Origin: Phycisphaeraceae bacterium
GTDB taxonomy: Bacteria; Planctomycetota; Phycisphaerae; Phycisphaerales; Zrk34
NCBI GenBank assembly: GCA_028282805.1
Contig: JANQHD010000004.1
Location: 1-64,000, forward strand
Length of the DNA stretch: 64,000 nt
Direction of reading: 5' to 3'
Both the position numbers and the translations under genes were made by a program. The notes beneath the pieces were generated by a model, which ran no database searches, was not told the origin of the DNA, and was given only the letters and a program-made list of their open reading frames with translations. Positions 38,316 to 48,449 of this stretch are shown in pieces. The first letter of the stretch is position 1; each line of letters begins with the position of its first letter.

Positions 38316-39710
38316 TCACACTTCCACGATCGGCTCTTCGTCGCGCTCCTGGCCGCGGCGGCGGCGGCCGCGGATGACCAGCTTGATCGGCACCTCCTTC
38401 CACGGCAGCAGCTCGCGGAAGTTGTTGATCATGTAGCGCTGGTACTGCGGCGTGAACAGGTCGGGGTCGTTGACGAACAACACCACCGTCGGCGGGTCGG
38501 TGTCGGGCTGGGTGACGTAAAAGATCTTCACGCGTTTGCCGAGCTTCGACGACGGGCCGCGCTGCTGGAGGATCTGCTTGACCGCCGCGTTCAGCTCGCC
38601 GGTGCCCACGCGTGTGCCGGCCTGGGCGTTGAGCGACAGCGCCAGCTCCACCGCCTCGGTCACGTGGTCGTCGTTCAGCGCACTGGTGAAGATGATCGGG
38701 CAGAACTCCAAGCCGCGCAACTGCTCGGTCAGGTAGTCGAGGTACTGGTCCGGCTCGGCCCGCTCGCCGACCAGGTCCCACTTGTTGAGCACGATCACGC
38801 AGGGCTTGTGGCCCTCGAGGATCGCGCCCGACAGCTTCTTGTCGACCTGGCTGATGTCCTGCGTCGCGTCGACCATGAGGATGACCACGTCGGCCCGGCG
38901 GATCGAGCGCAGCGTGCGGTGGGTCGAGTAGTACTCCACGTCGTCCTGGATGCTCTTGCGCTTGCGCACGCCCGCGGTGTCGATCGCGGTGAACGACCGG
39001 CCGTCGAACGTGAACTTCACGTCGACGCTGTCGCGCGTGGTGCCGGGCAGCTCGCTGGCGATGACGCGCTCGCAGCCGGCCAGGGCGTTGGTGAACGTGC
39101 TCTTGCCGGCGTTGCGTCGGCCGACGATCGCCAGCAGCATCTCCGTCTCGGCGGGGGCCTGCTGCTCGGCGTCCCAGTCGATGGCGTCGGCGATGGCCTC
39201 GACGAGGTCCCACTTGCCGCGTTTGGTCTGGGCGCTGACCATGATCGGCTCGCCGAAGCCCAGCGCCGCCGCCTCGTAGGCGTCGGCCTCGTGGTTCTCG
39301 GAGTCGACCTTGTTGGCCACGAGCAAAACCGGCACGCGCCCGGCGACGCGCTGGCGCAGGATCGCGGCGACCTGTTCGTCGAGCGGGGTGACGCCGGCCT
39401 GGGCGTCGACGACGAACAGGATCAGCTGCGCCTCGTCGAGCGCGGTGCCGATCTGGTGTTCGACGTCGTCGGTGAGCACGTGGTACTCATCGTCGCCGGA
39501 GTAGATGCCGTAGCCGCCGGTGTCGATGACCTCGCACCAGCGCGCCGGCCCGCCCTTGGTCGCCGGCGGCAGGTCGACGTCGTAGGTCACGCGGTCGCGC
39601 GTCACGCCGGCCGTGGGGTCGACGATCGATATCCGCCGACCGGCGAGCATGTTCAACAGCGAGCTCTTGCCGACGTTCGGGCGGCCCACGATGGCGACTT
39701 GGGGAAGCAT
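38316..39710 (-). CDS. der: Ribosome-assembly GTPase Der (EngA)
   Basis: A 464-residue protein with two tandem GTPase domains and a KH-like C-terminal domain. Essential in bacteria for maturation of the 50S subunit. First domain: GRPNVGKSSLL, DTGGYG, NKVD. Second domain: GRRNAGKSTFT (slightly unusual P-loop), DTAGVRKRKSIQ, NKWD. The C-terminus is basic (IRGRRRRGQERDEEP), as in Der. I start at 39710 (MLPQVAIVGRPN); the 42 bp of open frame upstream are octamer-repeat DNA. Convergent with the REC-GAF gene; the octamer element separates it from tsaB. Confidence 0.97.
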   Translation of the reverse strand: MLPQVAIVGRPNVGKSSLLNMLAGRRISIVDPTAGVTRDRVTYDVDLPPATKGGPARWCEVIDTGGYGIYSGDDEYHVLTDDVEHQIGTALDEAQLILFVVDAQAGVTPLDEQVAAILRQRVAGRVPVLLVANKVDSENHEADAYEAAALGFGEPIMVSAQTKRGKWDLVEAIADAIDWDAEQQAPAETEMLLAIVGRRNAGKSTFTNALAGCERVIASELPGTTRDSVDVKFTFDGRSFTAIDTAGVRKRKSIQDDVEYYSTHRTLRSIRRADVVILMVDATQDISQVDKKLSGAILEGHKPCVIVLNKWDLVGERAEPDQYLDYLTEQLRGLEFCPIIFTSALNDDHVTEAVELALSLNAQAGTRVGTGELNAAVKQILQQRGPSSKLGKRVKIFYVTQPDTDPPTVVLFVNDPDLFTPQYQRYMINNFRELLPWKEVPIKLVIRGRRRRGQERDEEPIVEV

Positions 39711-39722
39711 TGTTGTCTCGTC

Positions 39723-39813
39723 AGCCAACCAGGCACCGAGCCACCGAGCCATCGAGAACGACGGGGGGCCCGCATTGATCTAGGTGGCTTGTTGGCTCCT
39801 TGGCTGGGTGGCT
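39723..39813. repeat. 4+4 octamer inverted-arm element, tsaB-der junction
   Basis: Left arm 39723-39754: AGCCAACC, AGGCACCG, AGCCACCG, AGCCATCG. Right arm 39782-39813: AGGTGGCT, TGTTGGCT, CCTTGGCT, GGGTGGCT. Spacer 27 bp. The arms pair as a hairpin. The right arm is translated as the last residues of TsaB, and the left arm lies just upstream of the der ATG. Confidence 0.9.
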
Positions 39814-40493
39814 TGATTCTTCTGCCAAATCTCTTCCGCCTCGGGCAGGCGGACGTACAGCGGGCTCAGCGCGTAGGGGTCGGTGGTTTCGCCGCGCTCG
39901 AGCATGGCCCTGCCGAGTCGCCACACCACCTCGCTGCGCGGCACGGCCAGCTCGACACCCAACCGCTCAATCGCGCCGGGCCAATCGAGGCGCTCGACCA
40001 CGTGTGCGTCGCCGACCACCGCGGCCGGTTCGTGTTCGGCCACCTGCGGCGGCGTGAGCAGGGCCGGGTCGGTGATGCGTTGCCAGCCGTCTTCGGTGCG
40101 CTGGTAGACGCCCGTGAAGCACTGGCCGCGTTTGGCGTTCAAACAGACCGCCACGCGCTCGTGGTCGGCGGTGACGTTTTCGGCGATCACGTCCAGCGTG
40201 GGCACCGCGGCGATCGCGGCGCCGCTGACGCGGGCGAGTGTTTTGGCGATGGTCACGCCGATCCGCAAGCCCGTGAAACTGCCCGGCCCGACGGAGACGA
40301 AAACCGCCTCGCAGTCGCGCGGCTGAAACCCGTGGCGGGCGACCATGGCGTCCACGGCCGGCATCAACGCGATGGCGTGCCGCTGTTGCGCGGGCAAAAC
40401 CCCGCTTTCCAGCAGTTCATCGCCCGCACCAAGGCTGACGCTGCCGGCCGGCGAGGAGGTTTCGATCGCCAGGTTGTACCGCGCGGTGGGCAT
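39780..40493 (-). CDS. tsaB: tRNA N6-threonylcarbamoyladenosine (t6A) synthesis protein TsaB
   Basis: A 237-residue ASKHA-fold protein that, with TsaD and TsaE, modifies A37 of ANN-decoding tRNAs. Typical features are the N-terminal LAIETSSPAGSVSL, the SVGPGSFTGLRIGVTIAKTL block and CLNAKRGQCFTGVYQ. Start at 40493 (MPTARYNLAIETSS); a longer frame upstream is GC artefact. The last 12 residues (QATQPRSQQAT) are encoded by the right arm of an octamer element, so the native C-terminus was probably altered. It is followed by der. Confidence 0.93.
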   Translation of the reverse strand: MPTARYNLAIETSSPAGSVSLGAGDELLESGVLPAQQRHAIALMPAVDAMVARHGFQPRDCEAVFVSVGPGSFTGLRIGVTIAKTLARVSGAAIAAVPTLDVIAENVTADHERVAVCLNAKRGQCFTGVYQRTEDGWQRITDPALLTPPQVAEHEPAAVVGDAHVVERLDWPGAIERLGVELAVPRSEVVWRLGRAMLERGETTDPYALSPLYVRLPEAEEIWQKNQATQPRSQQAT

Positions 40494-40521
40494 AAGCCGG
40501 GCATTGTAGCGAAAAGCCGGC

Positions 40522-41076
40522 TTACTTCTCGGGCTCGTCGTCGGCGCCGGCGGGCCGGGTCGCCGGGGCGGCGCCGGCGGGGGGCACGGTGACGGTCGGG
40601 GCCTTGGGCTTGCGGAGCCAGTCGGCGGCCTGGTCGAGCCGATCCGACAGCGACGCAAGGCCGTCGGCCGTGGTGGATTTGACGTCGTCGACCGTCACGT
40701 CGGCGACGTTCAACCGCGAGATGTTTTGGTCCAACTGGTCGATCTGCTCGCCGACGCCCTGCGACAGCGCCCGCCACTCGGCCGCGGTCGCGTCGCTGGC
40801 CTGGTCCTTGAGGTCGGCCCAGCGCGCCTCGAGCGCGTCGAGCTTCGACCTGGCGGCGGCGAGGGCGACCCGCTTCTGCTGCTCGGCGTACTTCTGCGCA
40901 GCCTCGGCGGCTTCGGCGGTCTGCTGCTTCACGTCGTCGAACGTGGTCGGCGGTGGCGCCGGTTCGGTCGCGCCGCCGGGGGTGGGCGGGGGTGTGGGTT
41001 CGGGTTCGTCTTCGCCGCACCCGACCACGATCGCCGCCACGAAAACCGCCGCCACACCAAACGTTTTACCAAACAT
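40522..41076 (-). CDS. Coiled-coil lipoprotein of unknown function
   Basis: A 184-residue exported lipoprotein. Start at 41076 with Shine-Dalgarno AAGGAG; signal peptide MFGKTFGVAAVFVAAIVVGC with lipobox VVGC (Cys20). After a proline/threonine-rich linker (PEPTPPPTPGGATEPAPPPT) the protein is one long charged helix rich in A, E, Q and K, likely coiled-coil, then a disordered tail. No catalytic motif and no family recognised. It lies upstream of tsaB on the same strand, with a 28-bp gap. Confidence 0.72.
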   Translation of the reverse strand: MFGKTFGVAAVFVAAIVVGCGEDEPEPTPPPTPGGATEPAPPPTTFDDVKQQTAEAAEAAQKYAEQQKRVALAAARSKLDALEARWADLKDQASDATAAEWRALSQGVGEQIDQLDQNISRLNVADVTVDDVKSTTADGLASLSDRLDQAADWLRKPKAPTVTVPPAGAAPATRPAGADDEPEK

Positions 41077-41210
41077 GGTCGAATCTCCTTGTGCCCGTCG
41101 GCCCGCCGGCCCCATCATAGCGATAGACGCCGCAAATCGTCGCGTGTTGCCATGAACTATTTGGTGGCGGCGCGCGACTCAACAGGTAAAAGGCACACGG
41201 GGAGTCGAGC

Positions 41211-41699
41211 TTGGCGGAACCGGACATCGCACAACTGGCCGAACTCTACCGCGACCACGCCCCGGCGTTGCTGGGGTACCTGCGCCGGCGGTTCGGCTGG
41301 GTCGACAGCCCGGAAGACCTGTTGCAGGAGACGTTCGTCAAGGCCGCACGATCGCTCGACGCGCTCGAACGCCCCGAGTCGGCGCGGGCCTGGCTGTTCA
41401 CGATCGCCCACCGCGTGGGGGTCACCGCCGCCCGCAAGCGGCGCCGCGACACCGCGCCGCTGACCGAACAAACCGTCGCCGCCCCGCCGGACGACGCGCG
41501 GCTCGTGGCGATGCGCCAGGCCATCGACGAGCTGCCCGAAGCCCACCGCCGACCGCTCGAGCTGCGGCTGCGTGAACGGCTGACCTACGCCGAGATCGCC
41601 GAGGCGCTCGGCCTGCCCATCGGCACCGTGCGCTCGCGCCTCCACCACGCGGTCGGCCGGCTGCGAGACATGTTGAAGGACACCGACGATGCACATTGA
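41211..41699 (+). CDS. ECF-type RNA polymerase sigma factor
   Basis: A 162-residue sigma-70 family factor with only regions 2 and 4. Region 2 is ELYRDHAPALLGYLRRRFGW and PEDLLQETFVKAARSL; region 4 is ELPEAHRRPLELRLRERLTYAEIAEALGLPIGTVRSRLHHAVGRL, a clear helix-turn-helix. It starts at TTG 41211 with GGGGAG 6 bp upstream. The end overlaps the next gene by 11 bp, a membrane protein that is probably its anti-sigma factor. ECF sigmas direct RNA polymerase to envelope or stress genes; the target here is not visible. Confidence 0.93.
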   Translation: MAEPDIAQLAELYRDHAPALLGYLRRRFGWVDSPEDLLQETFVKAARSLDALERPESARAWLFTIAHRVGVTAARKRRRDTAPLTEQTVAAPPDDARLVAMRQAIDELPEAHRRPLELRLRERLTYAEIAEALGLPIGTVRSRLHHAVGRLRDMLKDTDDAH

Positions 41700-42198
41700 A
41701 CCCGACATCATCGAACGCCTGCTGACCGACCGGGCGCTGGGCGAGACCCACGCCGACGTCGACGCCCTGCTCGACGCCTACCTCGCGACCGACCCGCAGG
41801 CCGCGGCGGCCCGCGCATCGATCGACGACACGGTCGCGCTGGCCGACGCGGCGCTGACCGACGACGTGGCCGTCACCCCCCCGCCGCTGGACGCGTCGCG
41901 CGTCAACACGGCCTTGCAACTCCGCCGGGCGCGCCGTTACCTGCTCAACGCCGCCGTGCTCGCCGCGGTGCTGGTGCTGGGCTTCATTTACGGCTCGACC
42001 CGCACCGTGCCCGAACACCCCCGCTTCAACCCCACGCCCGTCATAGCACAACCCGCGCCGGCGGACGGCCCGTCGCGCTTCTGGTCGGCCCAGCGCATCG
42101 CCGCCCTGGCCGAGCAGCGCACCGAACGCCCGCGACGCAACAAGTGGACCTGGACCTCGCTAACCGACCAAACCGCCTACCGAGAGGTGCTGCAATGA
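41689..42198 (+). CDS. Single-pass membrane protein, probable anti-sigma factor
   Basis: A 169-residue protein: acidic N-terminal cytosolic part (about 1-75, two helical stretches ERLLTDRALGETHADVDALL), one transmembrane helix at about 84-102 (YLLNAAVLAAVLVLGFIYG), and a short periplasmic tail of about 65 residues. It overlaps the ECF sigma gene by 11 bp and the following lipoprotein gene by 4 bp (ATGA). Location and topology fit a class of anti-sigma factors. No zinc-binding HxxxCxxC motif is present, so it is not a ZAS-type. The role is inferred from context. Confidence 0.7.
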   Translation: MHIEPDIIERLLTDRALGETHADVDALLDAYLATDPQAAAARASIDDTVALADAALTDDVAVTPPPLDASRVNTALQLRRARRYLLNAAVLAAVLVLGFIYGSTRTVPEHPRFNPTPVIAQPAPADGPSRFWSAQRIAALAEQRTERPRRNKWTWTSLTDQTAYREVLQ

Positions 42199-43388
42199 AG
42201 ACGAAACACCACACCACGCGCCGCGCATTGCGCTTCGCTTTGACCGTCGCGCTGGCGCTGCTCGTCGCCGGCTGCATCCCCACGCGCATCGGCTGGTCGC
42301 CCGACGGCCAGCGCGCGTTCGTGCTGGCCGACGACGGCCTTCGCTTCTGCGATGTGAACGGCAAGCTCGGCGATTTACAGGCCCAGCAAGTCAAGGCCGC
42401 CGCGTGGACACCGGACGGCAAACAACTGGTCTACGCCGCCAACACCGGCGACGACGAACACGCCATCGCCATCGCGCCGGTGACCGCCGACGGCCTGGGC
42501 GAACCGACCCAGCTCGCCGCGACGGAGGAGGCCGTGATGTCCCTGCGCATCGCGCCCGACGGCGGCGCGGTGCTCTACACCGTCGGACGGGATGCCGGCG
42601 ACGACGACAACGATGTCATCCACGGCACGTGGGTCGTCAGCACCACCGGCGGCGATAGCCGGCTGCTCAACGACCGTACCTCGGCCTACCCCGATTGGAC
42701 CGCCGACTCGAAGCACGCGGTCTACTTCCGACAGGTCGAAGGCAACACGATGGTCGGGGAACTGTTGCGCCAGAAGGTGCGCGACGACGCCGGCCGCATC
42801 GCCGTCGACGACGACACCGACACGCTCGCCGGCCTGGTGTTCGCCACGTTCGGCCGCGTGCGCTGCCTCAAAGACGGCCGCGTCCTGTTCAACTCCATCG
42901 AGATCACGCTGCCCGTGACCGAAAACGACGTGCCGCAGCAACAGCAGCTGTTCGTGCTCGACCCGGCCCGGCGCGCCACGCTCGCCCGGCTGATCCCGCG
43001 CGGCACGCTCGGCGAGATGCCCAACAACGTGAGTTACTACACGGTCAGCCCCGACGAGAAACGGCTCGCCGTGCTCGGCGACGAGGGCCGCGTGCTCGTG
43101 TTCGACATCGCCGTCGGCGACGCCCACCCCGTACAGACCGGCGACTTTGATGATAACTACACGATGCCCGCGTGGCGCAACCCCAACGAGCTGACCGTCC
43201 TCGCGCCCAACCCCGACGGCAAGCTCGGCCCGCACGCGCGCGAGGTCCTTCACCTCAAGCTCGACGACCGTGACAAACCTACCGTGCTCAGCGCCGACTG
43301 GCCCGACCCGGCGGCCGGCGGGTGGCTGGGCAAGCACAACGACGGCGATCCGGTCGAAAGCAAAGCCAAAGCGGACGCTCTCGAATGA
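42195..43388 (+). CDS. WD40/TolB-like beta-propeller lipoprotein
   Basis: A 397-residue exported lipoprotein: basic N-terminus, hydrophobic helix, lipobox LVAGC (Cys28). The mature part has propeller-type repeats: IGWSPDGQRAFVLADDGLRFCD, KAAAWTPDGKQLVYAANTGDDE, MSLRIAPDGGAVLYTVGR, YPDWTADSKHAVYFRQ, YTVSPDEKRLAVLGDEG. It starts at ATG 42195, coupled to the anti-sigma gene by an ATGA overlap. Being third in the ECF operon, it could be the sensor or a target of that system. The operon ends here; no terminator hairpin is seen in the 18 bp before the convergent ABC-F gene. Confidence 0.83.
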   Translation: MKTKHHTTRRALRFALTVALALLVAGCIPTRIGWSPDGQRAFVLADDGLRFCDVNGKLGDLQAQQVKAAAWTPDGKQLVYAANTGDDEHAIAIAPVTADGLGEPTQLAATEEAVMSLRIAPDGGAVLYTVGRDAGDDDNDVIHGTWVVSTTGGDSRLLNDRTSAYPDWTADSKHAVYFRQVEGNTMVGELLRQKVRDDAGRIAVDDDTDTLAGLVFATFGRVRCLKDGRVLFNSIEITLPVTENDVPQQQQLFVLDPARRATLARLIPRGTLGEMPNNVSYYTVSPDEKRLAVLGDEGRVLVFDIAVGDAHPVQTGDFDDNYTMPAWRNPNELTVLAPNPDGKLGPHAREVLHLKLDDRDKPTVLSADWPDPAAGGWLGKHNDGDPVESKAKADALE

Positions 43389-43406
43389 CGCCGATCGTAA
43401 CGCAAC

Positions 43407-45317
<1,911 letters not shown>

Positions 45318-45430
45318 GGCCGGACAGTCTAGTCGGTTATGAAGTTGAGGTCGCCTCGCGTTGGGCCCGGCGGGATTAAACCGACTACCATGGGGCACAG
45401 CCCCCGTAACCCCCAACCGGAGAACACCCG

Positions 45431-46111
45431 ATGCCACGAACGAAACCCACCGCCGTCGTCGTTGTCGCCGTCGCGCTCGCGGGCCTCGCCGTCTCACAGC
45501 TCGTCGCCGACCGCCACGCCGCCACACAACCGGCCACCCGGCCCGCCACGCAGGCCGCGGGCCAAACGTTCGACCTGAAAGACCCCAAGGGCGTGAACAC
45601 CGTCGTGTTCCTCGTCGACAGCGAGCTCGAGCCCTTCGCCGGCACCGCCAGCGCGATCAGCGGCTCGGTCCGCTTCGACCCGGCCAACCCCAAGGCGTTC
45701 AGCGGCAAGGTCGTGATCGACACCGCCTCGGTGCACACCACCAACCCCGCCATGACCAAGGTGCTGCACAAGCCCGACTGGCTCAACGCCGAGGCCAACA
45801 AGCAGATCACCTTCACGTTCGACGAAGTCGAGGCCGTGGAAATGAGCGCCAACGGCAAGCACGTCGCGCTGACCGTCAACGGCAAGCTCACCATCGCCGG
45901 CGTCACCATCGACAAACAAGTCGTCATCAAGGCCCGCAAGATCAAGGACGGCGCCAAACGCCGCGGCGGCGCAAAGCGCGGCGACCTCGTCGTGCTGCGT
46001 TCGATTTTCGCCATCGACCGCACCGATTTCGGCATCAAGCCCGACATGGGCACCGAGAAGGTCGGCCCCACCATCAAGGTCATCGCCAGCATCGTGGGCT
46101 ACTCGAAATGA
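45431..46111 (+). CDS. YceI-family lipocalin-like protein
   Basis: A 226-residue exported protein. An N-terminal signal anchor (TAVVVVAVALAGLAVSQLVA) is followed by an A/T/Q-rich linker and a YceI domain (about 50-225): TVVFLVDSELEPFAGTASAI, SGKVVIDTASVHTTNPAMTKVL, NKQITFTFDEVEAVEMS, FAIDRTDFGIKPDMG. YceI proteins bind isoprenoid lipids in a lipocalin-like barrel. The stop overlaps the start of the next gene (ATGA at 46108-46111), which carries a second YceI-like domain. About 110 bp separate it from the divergent ABC-F gene. Confidence 0.9.
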   Translation: MPRTKPTAVVVVAVALAGLAVSQLVADRHAATQPATRPATQAAGQTFDLKDPKGVNTVVFLVDSELEPFAGTASAISGSVRFDPANPKAFSGKVVIDTASVHTTNPAMTKVLHKPDWLNAEANKQITFTFDEVEAVEMSANGKHVALTVNGKLTIAGVTIDKQVVIKARKIKDGAKRRGGAKRGDLVVLRSIFAIDRTDFGIKPDMGTEKVGPTIKVIASIVGYSK

Positions 46112-47517
46112 CCCCCGGAAAGCTCGCCGCGCTGCTCATCACCCTCGCCGCTTGCGGCTTAGCGCACGCCGACGAACAGCTCATCGTGTTCGTGCAACGC
46201 GACGGCCTCACCGCCGCGCCCGCGTTCGCCGACAACGACCTGCCCAAACTGCGCCAGCTCGCCGCCGACATGAAGCTCGGTTTCAAGGTGATCGACATCA
46301 CCGCCGGCGCCCCACAGCAGGTCGGCATCACGCCGCTGGTCGTGTTTCAAAACCACCGCGGGCGGTCGGTGTACCAGGGGCGGTACAAAACGCTGCCGCG
46401 CATCAAAAACTTCGTGCGCACCGCGCGGGTGATGCCGAAGCTCGACGGTGCGCTCGAACTGAAAGGCCTGCCCGTCATGAACCTCGGCCGGGCCAAGGTC
46501 GGTTCGCCGATCAAGCTCACGCCGCTGACCGGCACGCCCCCCGAAGGGTTCGACCAAGCGATGTTCGCGGCCGACATGAACGAAGCGCTCGCTAAGGGTT
46601 TTACGAAGTACCGCGTGGTCGAGCGGGCCGCGTTCGGGCGCAGCGATCGTTTGTTTTACTTCGACTTCTACCCGCACCGCTCGGCCAACGGAAAGCTGTT
46701 CGTGGGCGTGGCGCTGTTCTCGCAGTTCCACTGCCACGCCCCGGTGTATACCGCCAAGCACGACGGGCCGTGGGCGCAGCGCCACACCGTGTTCGCCAAG
46801 GCCGCGGCCGACCTCGAACGCGCGGCCGTCGCGCACATGAGCGAAACCAAGCTCGGCGACGGCTTCGACGCCCTGCCCGCCGACACGCCCATCAAAAGCT
46901 ACGAAGCGCTCGGCCTGCCGCTGCCGCCGAAACCGAAAAACGCCCCGCGCATCGTGGCCGACGTCGAGCTGTCCACAAAATGGCGCGCCGCGGCCAACGC
47001 CGGCGACGCCGAGCCCGTGCTCCAGTTCAGCTTCGCCCCGCCGCTCGACGGCTACGCCGGTGAGGTCACCGACCTGACCGGCCACGTCAAGCTCGGTAAA
47101 AACGGCGCGCTGACCGGCGCGACCGGCCGCTTCGTCGCGGCGGTCAAGTCGCTGACCATGGGCGAAGAAGACCTCGACGAGGCGATCCACACGACCATGC
47201 TCATGACCGCCGACCACCCCGAGGCGAGCTTTACCTTCGACAAGATCGAAAGCCGGTTCGAGCGCATCGCGTTCGGCCGGGTCACGCCCGCAACGCTGGT
47301 CGGCCGGTTCACGCTGATGAACAAAACCATCGACCTGGCCGCGGCCGCGTCGGTCGAGCCGATCATCGGCGACGACGGCCGCCCGCGCCTCGTGATCGAC
47401 GGCTCGTGGCAACTCAACCAGAAAAAACACTGGGGCCTCGACGGCCCGCCGGGCCACGACACCGCCTCGAACACCATGGTGTTCCGCTGCCACATCGTGC
47501 TCGCCCCCGCCGGGTGA
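46108..47517 (+). CDS. Exported protein with C-terminal YceI-like domain
   Basis: A 469-residue exported protein. Signal peptide (KLAALLITLAACGLAHA), then an N-terminal half with no clear family (about 20-270). It begins DEQLIVFVQRDGLTAAPAFADNDLPKL, has a thioredoxin-like pattern (VFVQ...GITPLVVFQNHRG) without cysteines, and includes FSQFHCHAPVY. Residues about 285-465 repeat the YceI pattern (FSFAPPLDGYAGEVTDLTGHV, ASFTFDKIESRFERI, LVGRFTLMNKTIDL). Translation is coupled to the upstream YceI gene, so the two likely act together at the periplasmic face. The stop directly abuts the convergent isomerase-like gene. Confidence 0.8.
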   Translation: MTPGKLAALLITLAACGLAHADEQLIVFVQRDGLTAAPAFADNDLPKLRQLAADMKLGFKVIDITAGAPQQVGITPLVVFQNHRGRSVYQGRYKTLPRIKNFVRTARVMPKLDGALELKGLPVMNLGRAKVGSPIKLTPLTGTPPEGFDQAMFAADMNEALAKGFTKYRVVERAAFGRSDRLFYFDFYPHRSANGKLFVGVALFSQFHCHAPVYTAKHDGPWAQRHTVFAKAAADLERAAVAHMSETKLGDGFDALPADTPIKSYEALGLPLPPKPKNAPRIVADVELSTKWRAAANAGDAEPVLQFSFAPPLDGYAGEVTDLTGHVKLGKNGALTGATGRFVAAVKSLTMGEEDLDEAIHTTMLMTADHPEASFTFDKIESRFERIAFGRVTPATLVGRFTLMNKTIDLAAAASVEPIIGDDGRPRLVIDGSWQLNQKKHWGLDGPPGHDTASNTMVFRCHIVLAPAG

Positions 47518-48336
47518 TCACATCGCGAGTATCTCGTCCATCGCCTTGCTGGTGCGCTCGAGCAGGCCTTCGCCGGGCGGCATCATCTCCGCGACCACCG
47601 TGCCGTCGTAGCCGATGCCGCGCAGCGCCGCCACCGTCTGCGCCCACGGCACGTCGCCTTCCAGCAAGTCGCAAAACCCTTGCTTGGGCGCGTAGTCCTT
47701 GACGTGCACGCGCTTGATCCGTGAGCCGAGCAGCTCGATCCAGTGCGGCGGGTGCTGGTGGATGCCGATGAGGTTGCCGACGTCGAGGTACACCCCCAAC
47801 CGCTCGCTGCCGAACGAGTCGACGAACTGCTGCAGCTCGACGGGCGAGTAGAACATGCCGTTCCACACGTTCTCGACGCACAGGTCGACGCCCAACCGTT
47901 CACACGTTTCCAGCAGCTGCGTGATCATCTCGCGGCTGCGCTGCAGCGCGTGGTCGTAACGCACCTTCTCTTCCACCCACGGGCAGGCGACGATGCCCGG
48001 CACCAGCAGGTACGCGTCGCACCCCAGCCAAGCGGCGCGCTGGATCGCCGAGTCGTTCTGCGCCAACGCCGCGCGCCGCACCGCCGGGTCGTCGCTGACG
48101 GGGTTGGTCGACCAGCTCATCCCGCTGGCCACGGTCTCCACGAGGATCGGCGAATCGTGCACCTGCTGGCGGATCGCGTCGCACTCGGTCGGCGAGAGGT
48201 TCGGGCGGATCGTGTCCTCGGGGCCGATGGTCAGCTCGAGCGCCGCGTAGCCGTGCGCCTCAGCCCGCGCCAACGCCGAGCCGAGCGGCTGGGTGCCGCC
48301 CTCGGGCAACGACCAGTAGCTGATGGTTTTGATCAC
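47518..48336 (-). CDS. Sugar phosphate isomerase/epimerase family TIM-barrel protein
   Basis: A 272-residue AP-endonuclease-2/xylose-isomerase-like TIM barrel. Signatures: HGYAALELTIGPEDTIRP, ERLGVDLCVENVWNGMFY, LGVYLDVGNLIGIHQHPPHWIELLG, RIKRVHVKDYAP, and the closing GYDGTVVAEMMPPGE. The metal-binding E, D, H and E positions are all present. It starts at GTG 48336 with GGAAGGG upstream. Substrate cannot be assigned. It lies downstream of the GH2 glycosidase gene on the same strand (113-bp gap), which suggests a role in breaking down the released sugar. Confidence 0.87.
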   Translation of the reverse strand: MIKTISYWSLPEGGTQPLGSALARAEAHGYAALELTIGPEDTIRPNLSPTECDAIRQQVHDSPILVETVASGMSWSTNPVSDDPAVRRAALAQNDSAIQRAAWLGCDAYLLVPGIVACPWVEEKVRYDHALQRSREMITQLLETCERLGVDLCVENVWNGMFYSPVELQQFVDSFGSERLGVYLDVGNLIGIHQHPPHWIELLGSRIKRVHVKDYAPKQGFCDLLEGDVPWAQTVAALRGIGYDGTVVAEMMPPGEGLLERTSKAMDEILAM

Positions 48337-48449
48337 GCGATTGCCCTTCCGCAAACCGCACGTGCCCGTGTATCGCAACCGCAACATGGTACACGCAACG
48401 CCCGGCGTCCGGCACAGCGCGGCGACCGGTCGCGGGTGTGATCGTCGGG

